A stretch of 64,000 nt of DNA, from positions 1 through 64,000 of the forward strand of contig NZ_MTBG01000004.1 in NCBI RefSeq assembly GCF_002119405.1. Direction: 5' to 3'. Each line of letters starts with the position of its first letter. Positions within the stretch are counted from its first letter, which is position 1. This document shows, one piece after another, positions 7,191 to 16,737 of the stretch. A program made the translations under genes and the position numbers. Source of the stretch: Pseudoruegeria sp. SK021. GTDB lineage: Bacteria > Pseudomonadota > Alphaproteobacteria > Rhodobacterales > Rhodobacteraceae. The notes beneath the pieces were generated by a model, which made no database searches, was not told where the DNA came from, and saw only the letters and a list, made by a program, of their open reading frames with translations.

Positions 7191-8070
7191 GTTTTGCGCC
7201 AAACCGGTGGACCGGCACGCCTGCCACGCCGACACCGCCCTCAAGCCGGTAAAGCCCTCCCGGGACCACGACGCCGTCTTGCTCTGTGCGAAGGGATGTC
7301 AGGTAAAGCGTGCGCAGATCGTCGCCGGCAAAGCAGGGCATGGTCGGCGCAGGAATGCCCAGATCGACCCGGCGTAGAAGCGTGCCATTGGCTGCGATCC
7401 GGTTCAGGCGGCTGCCGAACACACCAGCGGACCAATAGCCGCCCTCAACATCGACAGCGCCGCCATCTGGCCGCCCGGACTCGCCGGAAAATTGCTTGAT
7501 GGCCCGTCTGTTGGTTGCCGATCCGGTACTGATGTCGAAATCATAGGCCCACAGGATCGCGGCGCGGCTGTCGGAATGGTACATGGTTGTTCCGTCCGGA
7601 GACCACGCCAGCCCATTTGAGATGATCAAGCCATCGGTGATTTGGGTGACGGTTCCGTCCATCGTCACCCGGTACAGTGCCGCCGTTGCGGTCTTGTCCG
7701 CAGTATCATTCATGCTGCCGATCCAGAACGCGCCATCCGGACCAATTTTGCCATCATTCAGGCGGTTTTCTGGGCGGTCCGGTTCGGGCTGGGCCAGCAA
7801 CTCCAAGACCTCGGTCTCTAGATCGAACAGGTAGACCCCGCTGCGCAAGGCCGCCACGATACGGCCATCGTCGCACAGCCCGAAACTGCCGATCGTTTCC
7901 GGCATATCCCAGCGCTGCACGTCTCCGCTGTCCGGATGGTATCGGTATAACGCAGGTGCCAGAATATCGACGAAAAACAGTGTGTTGGTTCGATCATCCC
8001 AGACCGGGGATTCCCCAAGGCCAAGGTCAAGATCGAGACAACGCTGCAGAGATGCTAAATTAGATGTCAC
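7177..8070 (-). CDS. SMP-30/gluconolactonase-family lactonase
   Basis: I choose the GTG at 8070 (297 aa, normal for the family), because GGAAGGGAA lies just upstream. An ATG at 8205 would add a leader, but its ribosome-binding region would be buried in a perfect 12-bp hairpin. The beta-propeller metal-site motifs are present: GLGESPVWD near residue 20, RLNDGKIGPDG, ISNGLAWSPDG and SGRPDGGAVD. Such enzymes open aldonolactones (glucono-, arabino- or xylonolactone) using a divalent metal in the cytoplasm. It follows the glycerol operon by about 170 nt on the same strand. A lactonase is also the one step missing between a sugar dehydrogenase and the arabonate-type dehydratase at 16802. The exact substrate is not determinable. 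Confidence 0.85.
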   Translation of the reverse strand: MTSNLASLQRCLDLDLGLGESPVWDDRTNTLFFVDILAPALYRYHPDSGDVQRWDMPETIGSFGLCDDGRIVAALRSGVYLFDLETEVLELLAQPEPDRPENRLNDGKIGPDGAFWIGSMNDTADKTATAALYRVTMDGTVTQITDGLIISNGLAWSPDGTTMYHSDSRAAILWAYDFDISTGSATNRRAIKQFSGESGRPDGGAVDVEGGYWSAGVFGSRLNRIAANGTLLRRVDLGIPAPTMPCFAGDDLRTLYLTSLRTEQDGVVVPGGLYRLEGGVGVAGVPVHRFGAKPSSD

Positions 8071-8204
8071 GCGTAGGTTCCCTTCCCGTTCCGCGGAAAC
8101 GGCTGTTTGAACCGTCGCTAATGCCAAGGATATCAGCCAAACTCGCGTCTGCCAATGCAGGGAAGGCAACGCCAAAAGGGGCGGTGCCAGCGGGACAAAC
8201 GACA

Positions 8205-8231
8205 TCGGCCGAGGCAGGGTGCCTCGGCCGA
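8205..8231 (-). terminator. Perfect 12-bp hairpin after glpV
   Basis: TCGGCCGAGGCA (8205-8216) pairs perfectly with TGCCTCGGCCGA (8220-8231) around GGG. It begins 10 nt after the glpV stop codon. There is no U-tract, so it may end the operon partially or protect the abundant binding-protein mRNA from 3' decay. Confidence 0.65.
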
Positions 8232-8241
8232 GATCAGTGGC

Positions 8242-9963
8242 TTACTGCCAGGATTTGATCAGCTCGTCATAGCTGATCGTGATCGGGTCTTCGTCTTCGT
8301 TCTCAAGCTTGGGCTTGGGGGCGCCGGGCTGGCTGAGCCAGTATTCCGGGTCTTCTTTTTCGTTCAGTTTCGGACCAATGTCCCCCTGAATCCCGGCCCG
8401 TTCCAGACGTTCCATCACCTTTTCCATGTCCGAGCACAGCGAATCCAGCGAGGCTTGCGTGGTTTTCGCACCGGACATGGCATCGCCAATGTTCTGCCAC
8501 CAAAGCTGTGCCAGCTTCGGATAGTCAGGCACGTTGGTGCCGGTCGGCGACCATTGGACCCGGGCAGGCGAGCGATAGAATTCGACCAGTCCACCCAGTT
8601 TGGGGGCGCGGTCGGTGAAGTGCTGGCTGTCGATGGTCGATTGACGGATGAACGTCAGGCCGACATCAGCTTTCTTCACATCCACAGTCTTGGACGTGAC
8701 GAACTGGGCATACAGCCACGCCGCATTGGCACGGTCGACGGGGGTGGATTTCATCAGCGTCCAAGACCCCACGTCCTGATAGCCAACTTTCATGCCCTCT
8801 TCCCAATAGGCGCCGTGCGGGCTGGGGGCCATCCGCCATTTTGGCGTGCCGTCTTCGTTCATCACCGGCAGGTCGGGCAACACAGAGGCGGCCGTGAATG
8901 CGGTGTACCAGAACATCTGCTGTGCGATATTGCCCTGTGCCGGGATGGGACCCGCCTCAGAGAACGTCATGCCCATTGCGGCAGGCGGCGTATAGTTTTG
9001 CAGCCAGTCGATGGATTTGTTGACAGCATAGACTGCCGCCGGTGCGTTGGTCGCGCCGCCCCGGTCCACACAAGCGCCGACAGGTTGGCTGGCGTCGTTG
9101 ACGCGGATGCCCCATTCGTCAACCGGCAGGCCGTTCGGTTCGCCCTTGTCGCCCATTCCAGCCATGGACATCCACGCGTCGGTGTACCGCCAACCCAGAG
9201 AGGGGTCTTTCTTGCCGTAATCCATGTTGCCGAAGACTTCGCCTTCGACGCCGAGACGCGACAGGTCGCGACCAGTGAAGAATTCCGCGATGTCCTCATA
9301 GGCCGACCAATTGACCGGAACGCCAAGGTCATAGCCGTATTTGGCTTTGAAATCGGCTTGGTTCTGTTCGTCGTTGAACCAATCGTACCGGAACCAGTAC
9401 AAGTTCGCGAATTGCTGGTCTGGCAATTGGTAGAGCTTGCCATCCGGCGCTGTGGTGAACGACGTGCCGATGAAATCGTCCAGATCGAGACCCGGGTTGG
9501 TGGCGTCCGCGCCTTCGCCGGCCATCCAGTCCGTCAGATTGCGCACCTGCTGATACCGCCAGTGGGTGCCGATCAGGTCGGAATCGTTGATATAGGCGTC
9601 ATAGATGTTCTCGCCGGTCTGCATCTGGGTTTGCAGCTTTTCGACCACGTCCCCTTCACCGATCAGGTCATGGGTGACCTTGATGCCGGTAATGGCGCTG
9701 AACGCCGGCGCCAAGACTTGCGACTCGTAAATATGGGTGTCGATGGTTTCGGACACGACGTTGATGCTCATGCCTTCAAACGGCTTGGCGGCGTCGATGA
9801 ACCATTGCAGTTCGGCTTCTTGGCCGGCGCGGTCCAGCACCGACAGATCGCCGATCTCGGTGTCGAGGAACGTCTTGGCCTCGTCCATCCCGGCCAGAAC
9901 CGGCCCGGATGTCAGGCCGAGCGCAAGCGCCAGTGCCGTGGTTGATCTAAGTGACAAATTCAT
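8242..9963 (-). CDS. glpV: Glycerol ABC transporter substrate-binding protein GlpV
   Basis: The 573-aa protein starts at 9963 behind a strong GGGAGGAA site, with a Sec leader (MNLSLRSTTALALALGLTSG, ending VLAG). Its length, its segment WFRYDWFNDEQ and its C-terminal acidic tail ending in LIKSWQ fit the unusually long binding proteins of the GlpSTPQV importer described in Rhizobium. Two ATPases, two permeases and a DUF2160 protein lie upstream in the same order as that operon, and a DeoR-type regulator diverges from it. It should bind glycerol in the periplasm and deliver it to GlpPQ. A 3' perfect hairpin follows. Specificity is inferred from operon layout rather than from binding residues. 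Confidence 0.87.
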   Translation of the reverse strand: MNLSLRSTTALALALGLTSGPVLAGMDEAKTFLDTEIGDLSVLDRAGQEAELQWFIDAAKPFEGMSINVVSETIDTHIYESQVLAPAFSAITGIKVTHDLIGEGDVVEKLQTQMQTGENIYDAYINDSDLIGTHWRYQQVRNLTDWMAGEGADATNPGLDLDDFIGTSFTTAPDGKLYQLPDQQFANLYWFRYDWFNDEQNQADFKAKYGYDLGVPVNWSAYEDIAEFFTGRDLSRLGVEGEVFGNMDYGKKDPSLGWRYTDAWMSMAGMGDKGEPNGLPVDEWGIRVNDASQPVGACVDRGGATNAPAAVYAVNKSIDWLQNYTPPAAMGMTFSEAGPIPAQGNIAQQMFWYTAFTAASVLPDLPVMNEDGTPKWRMAPSPHGAYWEEGMKVGYQDVGSWTLMKSTPVDRANAAWLYAQFVTSKTVDVKKADVGLTFIRQSTIDSQHFTDRAPKLGGLVEFYRSPARVQWSPTGTNVPDYPKLAQLWWQNIGDAMSGAKTTQASLDSLCSDMEKVMERLERAGIQGDIGPKLNEKEDPEYWLSQPGAPKPKLENEDEDPITISYDELIKSWQ

Positions 9964-10047
9964 GGTTTCCTCCCAATAGTCGTCAGTTGGTCGTATCGTC
10001 GTCGGCTCGGAACTTAGCATGCGGGCCGGTGTAAAACTTGCTTTCGC

Positions 10048-10320
10048 TTAGACCCACCGGAACACCGCAGCGGCGTAAATCAGGCACACGATCAGGGCAT
10101 AGGGTTGGTTTTGCCCGATCACGCCAAGCCAAGCCAGATTGATAAAGGCTGATCCCAGCAAGGAAATGAACAGCCGGTCGCCGCGCGTCGTTTCGATCTG
10201 AAGAACCCCCACCCGGGGCGTTTCGGGAAATTTGATCGCAAGGATCGTGAAGGTGACCAGCAACCCCGCGATCACTGCAAAGAAGGCGGCTGTGGGCCAA
10301 GTCCATGCCATCCAGGCCAT
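10048..10320 (-). CDS. DUF2160 small membrane protein of the glycerol importer
   Basis: This 90-aa protein has three hydrophobic segments: about residues 5-28 (TAAFFAVIAGLLVTFTIL), 50-68 and 72-88. In between lies a short soluble stretch with PETPRVGVLQIETTRGDR. Proteins of this size and pattern are found between the permease and binding-protein genes of glycerol ABC operons in alphaproteobacteria. Its role is unknown; it may assist permease assembly. It is 24 nt downstream of the second permease gene and 84 nt upstream of glpV. Confidence 0.85.
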   Translation of the reverse strand: MAWMAWTWPTAAFFAVIAGLLVTFTILAIKFPETPRVGVLQIETTRGDRLFISLLGSAFINLAWLGVIGQNQPYALIVCLIYAAAVFRWV

Positions 10321-10344
10321 AATGCGTCCTTTCCAGTCTGATGC

Positions 10345-11196
<852 letters not shown>

Positions 11197-12069
11197 TTAC
11201 GCGCCCTCCCGCTTTTCTAGGTTGGTCATAATCGTATAGAAGACCCATGAAATCAGCATGATGACCAGGAAATACATTAGCGAAAATGCCGCCGCTGGTC
11301 CAAGGTCGAACTGTCCCAGTGCCATCTTCACCAAGTCGATCGACAAGAAGGTGGTGGAATTTCCGGGCCCGCCGCCTGTCACCACAAATGGTTCAGTGTA
11401 GATCATGAAGCTGTCCATAAAGCGCAGTAGGATCGCGATCATCATCACGCCCATGATCTTGGGCAGCTCAATGAAGCGGAACACTTTCCAGCGCGAGGCC
11501 TGATCGATCTTGGCGGCCTGATAATAGGCATCCGGGATCGATTGCAGCCCGGCATAGGCCAGCAACGCCACCAACGAGGTCCAGTGCCAGACATCCATGA
11601 CAATCACGGTGGCCCAAGCGGCATAGAATTCTTGGGTGTAGTTATAGGGGATGCCAAGCTTGTCCAGCGTATAGCCCAGCAGGCCGATATCCACCCGTCC
11701 AAAGATCTGCCAGATCGTGCCGACGACATTCCAAGGGATCAGCAGGGGCAGCGACATGGTCACCAGACAAAACGACGCCCAGAAGCCTTTCTTGGGCATG
11801 TTCAGGGCGACAAAAATCCCCAAAGGCACCTCAATGGCCAGAATGATGATCGAAAAGACCATCTGACGGCCCAACGCGCTCCACATTCTGTCGCTGTGCA
11901 GAAGATCCGAGAACCAGCTGAGCCCGGCCCAAAAGAACTGGTTGTTGCCGAACGTGTCCTGAAACGCATAGTTGACCACTGTCATCAACGGCAGGACGGC
12001 GGAAAAGGCGACAAGGAACAGCACTGGCAGGACGAGAAACCATGCCTTTTGATTGACGGTCTTTTCCAT
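11197..12069 (-). CDS. glpP: Glycerol ABC transporter permease GlpP
   Basis: I place the start at 12069 (MEKTVNQKAWFLVLPVL), where the ATG shares its A with the TAA of the upstream ATPase gene (TAATG). The 290-aa product is a MalF-type permease with six spans. Its EAA loop, IPDAYYQAAKIDQASRW, includes the conserved Ala and is followed by FRFIELPKI. The tight coupling to the ATPase gene and to glpQ fits balanced production of the complex. The open frame continues 27 nt upstream inside the ATPase gene, but that start is unlikely. Confidence 0.88.
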   Translation of the reverse strand: MEKTVNQKAWFLVLPVLFLVAFSAVLPLMTVVNYAFQDTFGNNQFFWAGLSWFSDLLHSDRMWSALGRQMVFSIIILAIEVPLGIFVALNMPKKGFWASFCLVTMSLPLLIPWNVVGTIWQIFGRVDIGLLGYTLDKLGIPYNYTQEFYAAWATVIVMDVWHWTSLVALLAYAGLQSIPDAYYQAAKIDQASRWKVFRFIELPKIMGVMMIAILLRFMDSFMIYTEPFVVTGGGPGNSTTFLSIDLVKMALGQFDLGPAAAFSLMYFLVIMLISWVFYTIMTNLEKREGA

Positions 12070-13145
12070 TAGGCGGCCTCCCCCTGGACGCGCCAATCAT
12101 TGGCGTACACGTTGATCTGCGCGGCGTCGAACGTCACCTTGGTCATATCGGCGCCGATGCTGGCGCCTTCTTCGGCGATGATGTTGATTTCGGTGCCTTG
12201 AAAGTCGGCGCGGACGATCTTGTGACGCCCGACATCCTCGATCCGGCGGATCCGGACCGGTAGGCCCTCGGTTGCCGATAACCGGGTGAATTCTGGTCGG
12301 ACGCCGATTTCGAGTTTGCCAGACAGGGGGCCATAGCCGGATGCCATCGGGATATTGACGCCGTCGATCCGGGCCGTGGTGCCCGCGATCTCGGCGGGCA
12401 GCAGGTTCATCCCGGGCGAGCCAATGAAATAGCCGACAAAGGTATGGGCGGGCCGTTCGAACAATTCTTCCGGTGTGCCGATTTGCACCACCCGGCCATC
12501 ATACATCACCACCACTTTGTCAGCGAAGGTCAGGGCTTCGGTCTGGTCATGGGTGACGTAGATCATCGTATGGCCAAAGCTGTGGTGTAGCGATTTCAAC
12601 TGGGTGCGCAGTTCCCATTTCATATGCGGGTCGATCACGGTCAGCGGTTCGTCAAACAGCAGCGCGTTCACGTCTTCGCGCACCATGCCGCGACCCAGAC
12701 TGATCTTTTGCTTCGCGTCGGCGGTCAGGCCCCTTGCCTTGCGGTCCAAGGTGGCTTCCATTCCGATCATTCCGGCAATTTCCTGAACGCGGGCGGCAAC
12801 ATAGGCGGCATCCGCGCCGCGGTTTTTCAGCGGAAAGGCCAGATTTTCGCGGACCGTCATGGTGTCGTAGACCACCGGGAACTGGAACACCTGCGCGATG
12901 TTGCGTTCGGTGGTGGGCGCATTGGTGACATCTTTGCCGTCAAACAAAATCCGGCCCTGCGAGGGATGCAGAAGTCCGGAAATGATGTTCAACAAGGTGG
13001 ACTTGCCGCAACCGGATGATCCCAAAAGGGCATAGGCTTCGCCATCGGCCCAGTCGTGGTTCAGTTCCTTAAGCGCGAAGTCGTCTTCGCTTTTCGGATT
13101 GCGCAGATAGGAATGTGCGAGGTTATCAAGTGTGATCTTTGCCAT
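12069..13145 (-). CDS. glpT: Glycerol ABC transporter ATP-binding protein GlpT
   Basis: The 358-aa protein is a MalK-like ATPase with an N-terminal nucleotide-binding domain and a C-terminal TOBE-like domain (about 240-355). Walker A is GSSGCGKST (residues 42-50). The ABC signature position is atypical: LTADAKQKISLGRGM replaces LSGGQQQR. This leaves no LSGG, a divergence I associate with this family. Walker B is ALLFDEPLTV. The D-loop normally reads SALD, but here it is LTVIDP. The partner ATPase GlpS is encoded 12 nt upstream and has a canonical signature, so the two probably form a heterodimer with one degenerate site. Confidence 0.87.
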   Translation of the reverse strand: MAKITLDNLAHSYLRNPKSEDDFALKELNHDWADGEAYALLGSSGCGKSTLLNIISGLLHPSQGRILFDGKDVTNAPTTERNIAQVFQFPVVYDTMTVRENLAFPLKNRGADAAYVAARVQEIAGMIGMEATLDRKARGLTADAKQKISLGRGMVREDVNALLFDEPLTVIDPHMKWELRTQLKSLHHSFGHTMIYVTHDQTEALTFADKVVVMYDGRVVQIGTPEELFERPAHTFVGYFIGSPGMNLLPAEIAGTTARIDGVNIPMASGYGPLSGKLEIGVRPEFTRLSATEGLPVRIRRIEDVGRHKIVRADFQGTEINIIAEEGASIGADMTKVTFDAAQINVYANDWRVQGEAA

Positions 13146-13157
13146 GGTCCCTCCTCC

Positions 13158-14246
13158 TCAAGCCGCAAGCGCATAGGCGGCAGGGGCCAGCAATTTGCCG
13201 TCTTGAGCAAAGATGTAGATATGCGCCGGATCAAGCCAGACGGTCATTTCCCCCCCCAGATCAAGCTTATGAATGCCGTGGATCAATCCGACCCAGCGAT
13301 CGCCCTGATGGGTCAGGTGGATAAATGTTTCTGATCCGGTCAACTCGGTGACGTTCAACTCGGCGGTGAAAGGCAGCGCATTCGCGGTGTGCTGTTTGAT
13401 CTCCAGATGGTTGGGGCGGAAACCCGCGAGGTATTGGCCGTCGGCCAGATCGGCCAGCGGGCCGGTTGCCGGCGCGGTTTGGCCTTTGCCGAAGGTCAGG
13501 GTTGGCCCGGATTTGGTCACCGACAGGAAATTCATCGGTGGATCGCTGAAGACACGCGCCGTAGTGGCATCGACCGGTTGGCGATAGACCGACGGGGTTG
13601 GCCCGAACTGGGTGACGCGGCCTTCCCACAAGGTCGCGGTGTTGCCGCCGAGCAAAAGCGCTTCTTCGGGTTCGGTGGTAGCGTACACGAAAATGCTGCC
13701 CGCCTCTTCAAAGATTTTGGGGATCTCGACCCGCATTTCTTCGCGCAGCTTGTAATCCAGATTGGCCAAGGGCTCGTCCAGCAAGACAAGACCGGCATCC
13801 TTCACCAAGGCCCGGGCCAAGGCACAGCGTTGTTGCTGCCCGCCTGACAATTCCAAGGGTTTGCGCTGAAGCATCGGGGTCAACTTCATCAGATCGGCGG
13901 TTTTCTGAACCGCCGCATCGATCTCGTCCGCCGATTTGCCCAGCAGGCGCATGGGCGAGGCGATGTTGTCGTAGACGGTCATCGAGGGGTAGTTGATGAA
14001 CTGCTGATAGACCATGGCGATCTTGCGATCCTGAACCCGAACGCCGGTGACGTCGGTGCCGTGCCACAAGACGCGGCCCGTGTTTGGCACATCAAGCCCA
14101 GCCATCAGCCGCATCAATGAGGTTTTGCCGGATTGCGTCGGGCCGAGCAGCACGTTCATCGTGCCATTGCGCAGCTCTAAACTGGTGGGATGAATGTGGG
14201 TGTCCGCGCCGACAACCTTGGAAACGCCGTCCAGGACCAACGTCAT
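13158..14246 (-). CDS. glpS: Glycerol ABC transporter ATP-binding protein GlpS
   Basis: I choose the start at 14246 (MTLVLDGVSKVVGADTHI), which has GAAGGA upstream; the frame is open further up but without homology-like sequence. The 362-aa protein has Walker A GPTQSGKTS, a Q-loop in AMVYQQFINYPS, a canonical signature [15 protein letters not shown], and Walker B LVLLDEPLANLD. The switch His is replaced in VYATTEPEEALLLG (TTEPEEA rather than THDQxEA). Together with the odd signature of the next gene, this points to an asymmetric ATPase pair. It is the first gene of the glycerol operon, divergent from glpR. Confidence 0.87.
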   Translation of the reverse strand: MTLVLDGVSKVVGADTHIHPTSLELRNGTMNVLLGPTQSGKTSLMRLMAGLDVPNTGRVLWHGTDVTGVRVQDRKIAMVYQQFINYPSMTVYDNIASPMRLLGKSADEIDAAVQKTADLMKLTPMLQRKPLELSGGQQQRCALARALVKDAGLVLLDEPLANLDYKLREEMRVEIPKIFEEAGSIFVYATTEPEEALLLGGNTATLWEGRVTQFGPTPSVYRQPVDATTARVFSDPPMNFLSVTKSGPTLTFGKGQTAPATGPLADLADGQYLAGFRPNHLEIKQHTANALPFTAELNVTELTGSETFIHLTHQGDRWVGLIHGIHKLDLGGEMTVWLDPAHIYIFAQDGKLLAPAAYALAA

Positions 14247-14689
14247 TGCGAACCGTCCTTCGCCGCGACGCGCGTCTGGCGTGCCGCTGGGACGGATGGG
14301 TCGGTGCATCTGCCCGCACGGCGCAAGCTGGTTGCGAGGCGCAGGAGCCCGGCTGTTCCGAGTGGTGTCACGCAATTCCTCCCCAAGTTTGCGGTCTCAC
14401 AGGTGTTGTACTGATCTGCGGCGTAAAAGAAAACGAAATATATTCGCTTTTGTTCGTTTTAGTGCAGGGGTCCAAAATATCACAATAAAAACTGGTTCAA
14501 AAAATGTGTTTCCTCCAGCTTGAGGTGGAGACCGTCGTAAAATCACGCCGCTGCGGCGAATCGAGGCACCTCCGTTCCAACTTAGTGTGCCTGAAATTTG
14601 CGCCTGTGGAAAAATTTGAGTCGTGCGTTGCGTTTATGTTCGGATTCTTGCTATTTTTTGCGGATGTTCCCAACAGGCGGTTCGTTCCG
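14247..14689. other. Divergent glpS/glpR control region
   Basis: This 443-nt gap has no credible gene. It holds the candidate GlpR operator at 14425-14460. A candidate glpR promoter has TTGCGT about 60 nt before the glpR start, then an AT-rich -10 zone (CTATTTTTT) about 17 nt later. Expression of both directions is probably decided here. Confidence 0.5.
14425..14460. promoter_or_regulatory. Candidate GlpR (DeoR-type) operator repeats
   Basis: AAAACGAA (14429-14436) forms an inverted repeat with TTCGTTTT (14453-14460), and the stretch from 14443 reads as two direct repeats, TTCGCTTTTG then TTCGTTTTAG. Repeated TTCGNTTT units are the kind of site DeoR/GlpR regulators bind. The position between glpS and glpR supports repression of both genes until glycerol 3-phosphate accumulates. 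Confidence 0.55.
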
Positions 14690-15454
14690 ATGTCGCAAGT
14701 GTTTCGCCATCCAGAGATCCTTGAGATCGCGCGCCGCGATGGCAAGGTCACCGTTGAAGGTCTGGCCGAACATTTTGGCGTGACCTTGCAGACCATCCGC
14801 CGGGATTTGACCGATCTGGCGGATTCGGGGCGTTTAGAGCGGGTGCATGGCGGCGCGGTCCTGCCGTCCGGTACAATCAATATCGGTTACGAAGAACGGC
14901 GCAGCCTGCACCAGCAAGCCAAGCTGCGGATCGCCAAAGCCTGTGCAGCAGAAATCCCCGAAGACGCATCGCTGTTTCTGAACATTGGCACCACGACGGA
15001 AGCGGTGGCGCATGAGCTGTTGGCGCATCGCAATTTGATGGTGGTCACCAACAACATGAATGTGGCGAACATTCTGGTGGTGAACCGGGATTGCGACATC
15101 ATCGTGTCGGGCGGCACGTTGCGCCGGTCGGATGGCGGGCTGGTGGGCAATCTGACGGTGGAAACCATCAATCGCTTTAAGTTCGATCTGGCGGTGATCG
15201 GATGTTCTGCGCTGGATCTGGACGGGGATCTGTTGGATTTCGACATTCAAGAGGTCGGCGTCAGTCAGACAATCATCCGACAATCGCGCCAAACTTTTTT
15301 GGTGGCCGATCATTCCAAGTTCAGCCGCAGCGCACCGGCGCGCATTGCGTCGTTGGCCGATCTCGACGCCATCTTTACCGACCGGCCGCTGCCGGGGGAT
15401 TTGGCCGAACGGTGCCGCGAATGGGGCGTCGCTGTCCGGGTCGTCAGCGAGTGA
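14690..15454 (+). CDS. glpR: DeoR-family glycerol regulator GlpR
   Basis: The start at 14690 (MSQVFRHPEILEIARRDGKV) gives 254 aa, the normal DeoR length. The open frame extends to 14504 but with unrelated sequence. The HTH is at about residues 20-55, with VTLQTIRRDLTDLADSGRL followed by the DeoR-typical RVHGGA. The effector domain contains LNIGTTTEAVAHEL (sugar-phosphate contact) and a later IVSGGTLRRSDGGLVG. GlpR proteins bind glycerol 3-phosphate and repress glycerol uptake and use. Divergence from the glycerol importer and the TTCGNTTT repeats between them support the assignment. It ends 12 nt from the convergent LacI-type gene. Confidence 0.9.
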   Translation: MSQVFRHPEILEIARRDGKVTVEGLAEHFGVTLQTIRRDLTDLADSGRLERVHGGAVLPSGTINIGYEERRSLHQQAKLRIAKACAAEIPEDASLFLNIGTTTEAVAHELLAHRNLMVVTNNMNVANILVVNRDCDIIVSGGTLRRSDGGLVGNLTVETINRFKFDLAVIGCSALDLDGDLLDFDIQEVGVSQTIIRQSRQTFLVADHSKFSRSAPARIASLADLDAIFTDRPLPGDLAERCREWGVAVRVVSE

Positions 15455-15466
15455 GCGCAGGCGGGG

Positions 15467-16489
15467 CTATGTGGTCCCGCGCGGTATGATCCGAAATCCA
15501 ACGTCGAACGCATGGGTGTCGGGCGTGATCCCGGCAATTCGCGCCAGCAGCGCGTCAGCGGCTTTCCGGCCAAGGACGGACCGGTCGACCCGAACGCTGG
15601 TTAATGGCGGGACCAAATCGGCGGCATAGTCCTGATCGCCAAAGCCGATCACCCCAAAATCGCCGGGCACTGACAGGCCGCGAGACTGGGTTTCGATCAG
15701 CACGCCGTGTGCCAGCAGGTCGGAGCTGCAAAAGATTACCCCGTTCTGCATGCCTTGGTCCAGTAAGGCACGCAACGCGCGGCGTCCGCCGCCGATGCTG
15801 GCGGCGCCATCGACACAAACCTCGCGCGGGGAGTCGAAGCCAAGGTCTTGATAGGTCTTACAAAACGCGGCTTTTCGGCGGCGTGCGCGTTCATCATCTG
15901 CGGCGATCACTGCCGCGTTTGTATAGCGTAGGCTGCTGGCGAACCGGGCCACGTCTGATCCGGCATCGGCATGGGAAAACCCGACGCAAATATCGATCGG
16001 GCTTTGCGTCAGGTCCCAAATCTCAACCACGGGCAATCCCGCGCTGAGCAATAGGCTGCGGCATTGCGCGGTGTGATGAACGCCGGTCAGCAGGATCCCA
16101 TCCGGGCGACGGGAAATCAGGGCGGTGACCAGCGCCTCTTCCTCGCTGGCGGAAAATCCGCTTTCCACAAGAATGGTCTGGTATCCGGCGTCGCGGACAA
16201 GGTCGATGAAATGGTGGATGAGGGCGGAATAGACGATATTGGTGATCGATGGGACGACGACGGCAACCATCCGGCTTTTCGATGAGGCCAGAGCGCCTGC
16301 CACCAAATTCGGTACATAGCCAGTGACCTGAATGGCCGCGCGGATCCGGTCCAGTGTGGCTGGCGACACCACTTCTGGGTGGTTCAAAGCGCGCGAAACC
16401 GTCGCTTGGGTGACGCCCGCCATAGTGGCGATGGTGGACATGGTCACACCGCCGGATTTTCGTGTCCGTGTATCGCCCTTGCGCGTCAT
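15467..16489 (-). CDS. LacI-family transcriptional repressor
   Basis: The 340-aa protein has a LacI HTH at about residues 16-40 (MSTIATMAGVTQATVSRALN), a hinge ending GALASSKSRMVAVVVPSI, and a periplasmic-binding-protein-like effector domain. The closest named subgroup by pattern is GntR (gluconate repressor). It is divergent from the acid-sugar operon at 16802. A CG-centred palindrome typical for this family overlaps that operon's promoter, and a weaker copy lies near its own promoter. It is therefore very likely the repressor of the dehydratase/aldehyde dehydrogenase genes. The effector is probably a sugar acid or a pathway intermediate. Confidence 0.9.
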   Translation of the reverse strand: MTRKGDTRTRKSGGVTMSTIATMAGVTQATVSRALNHPEVVSPATLDRIRAAIQVTGYVPNLVAGALASSKSRMVAVVVPSITNIVYSALIHHFIDLVRDAGYQTILVESGFSASEEEALVTALISRRPDGILLTGVHHTAQCRSLLLSAGLPVVEIWDLTQSPIDICVGFSHADAGSDVARFASSLRYTNAAVIAADDERARRRKAAFCKTYQDLGFDSPREVCVDGAASIGGGRRALRALLDQGMQNGVIFCSSDLLAHGVLIETQSRGLSVPGDFGVIGFGDQDYAADLVPPLTSVRVDRSVLGRKAADALLARIAGITPDTHAFDVGFRIIPRGTT

Positions 16490-16593
16490 GCGGTGCTCCA
16501 GCAGCTTCCAGAGTTAGGACCCGCATTCTACCTGCGCGACGGGCGGAAACCAAGGCGCGATGGGTCCGTGCGGCGATGCGCCAGCGCAGTGGG

Positions 16594-16609
16594 TTGTATG
16601 CGTATTCAC
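16594..16609. promoter_or_regulatory. Second, weaker LacI-type operator
   Basis: TTGTATGCGTATTCAC shares TGTATGCG with the stronger operator at 16720-16737 and is centred on CG, but only five of eight half-site positions are symmetric. It lies 105 nt upstream of the LacI-type gene start, where it could serve autoregulation or DNA looping with the main site 126 nt away. Confidence 0.4.
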
Positions 16610-16707
16610 CGGGATATTTTTCTGACCATGGCTTGGCCAAATCCGGACCATGTTCAACAGATTTTGGTAGTCAACACGGGCGTCTCACCGAAACTGGGGG
16701 AACAAGA

Positions 16708-16737
16708 TTGACCTCTCAAAATGTATGCGAATACATT
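16708..16737 (+). promoter_or_regulatory. Promoter with overlapping LacI-type operator
   Basis: TTGACC (16708-16713) and TACATT (16732-16737) are separated by 18 nt. The spacer and -10 box coincide with AATGTATGCGAATACATT (16720-16737), a CG-centred palindrome with one mismatch per half, the classic shape of LacI-family operators. A bound repressor would block RNA polymerase directly. Confidence 0.7.

Noticed and set aside
8071-8205. Signal-peptide-like leader of the lactonase from an upstream ATG
   Set aside because: The ribosome-binding region would be sealed in a perfect hairpin, and the GTG at 8070 gives the usual family length with a good ribosome-binding site.
8155-9945. A 596-codon open frame antisense to glpV
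   Set aside because: It reads as low-complexity and lacks motifs, while glpV on the other strand has a signal peptide, ribosome-binding site and operon context.
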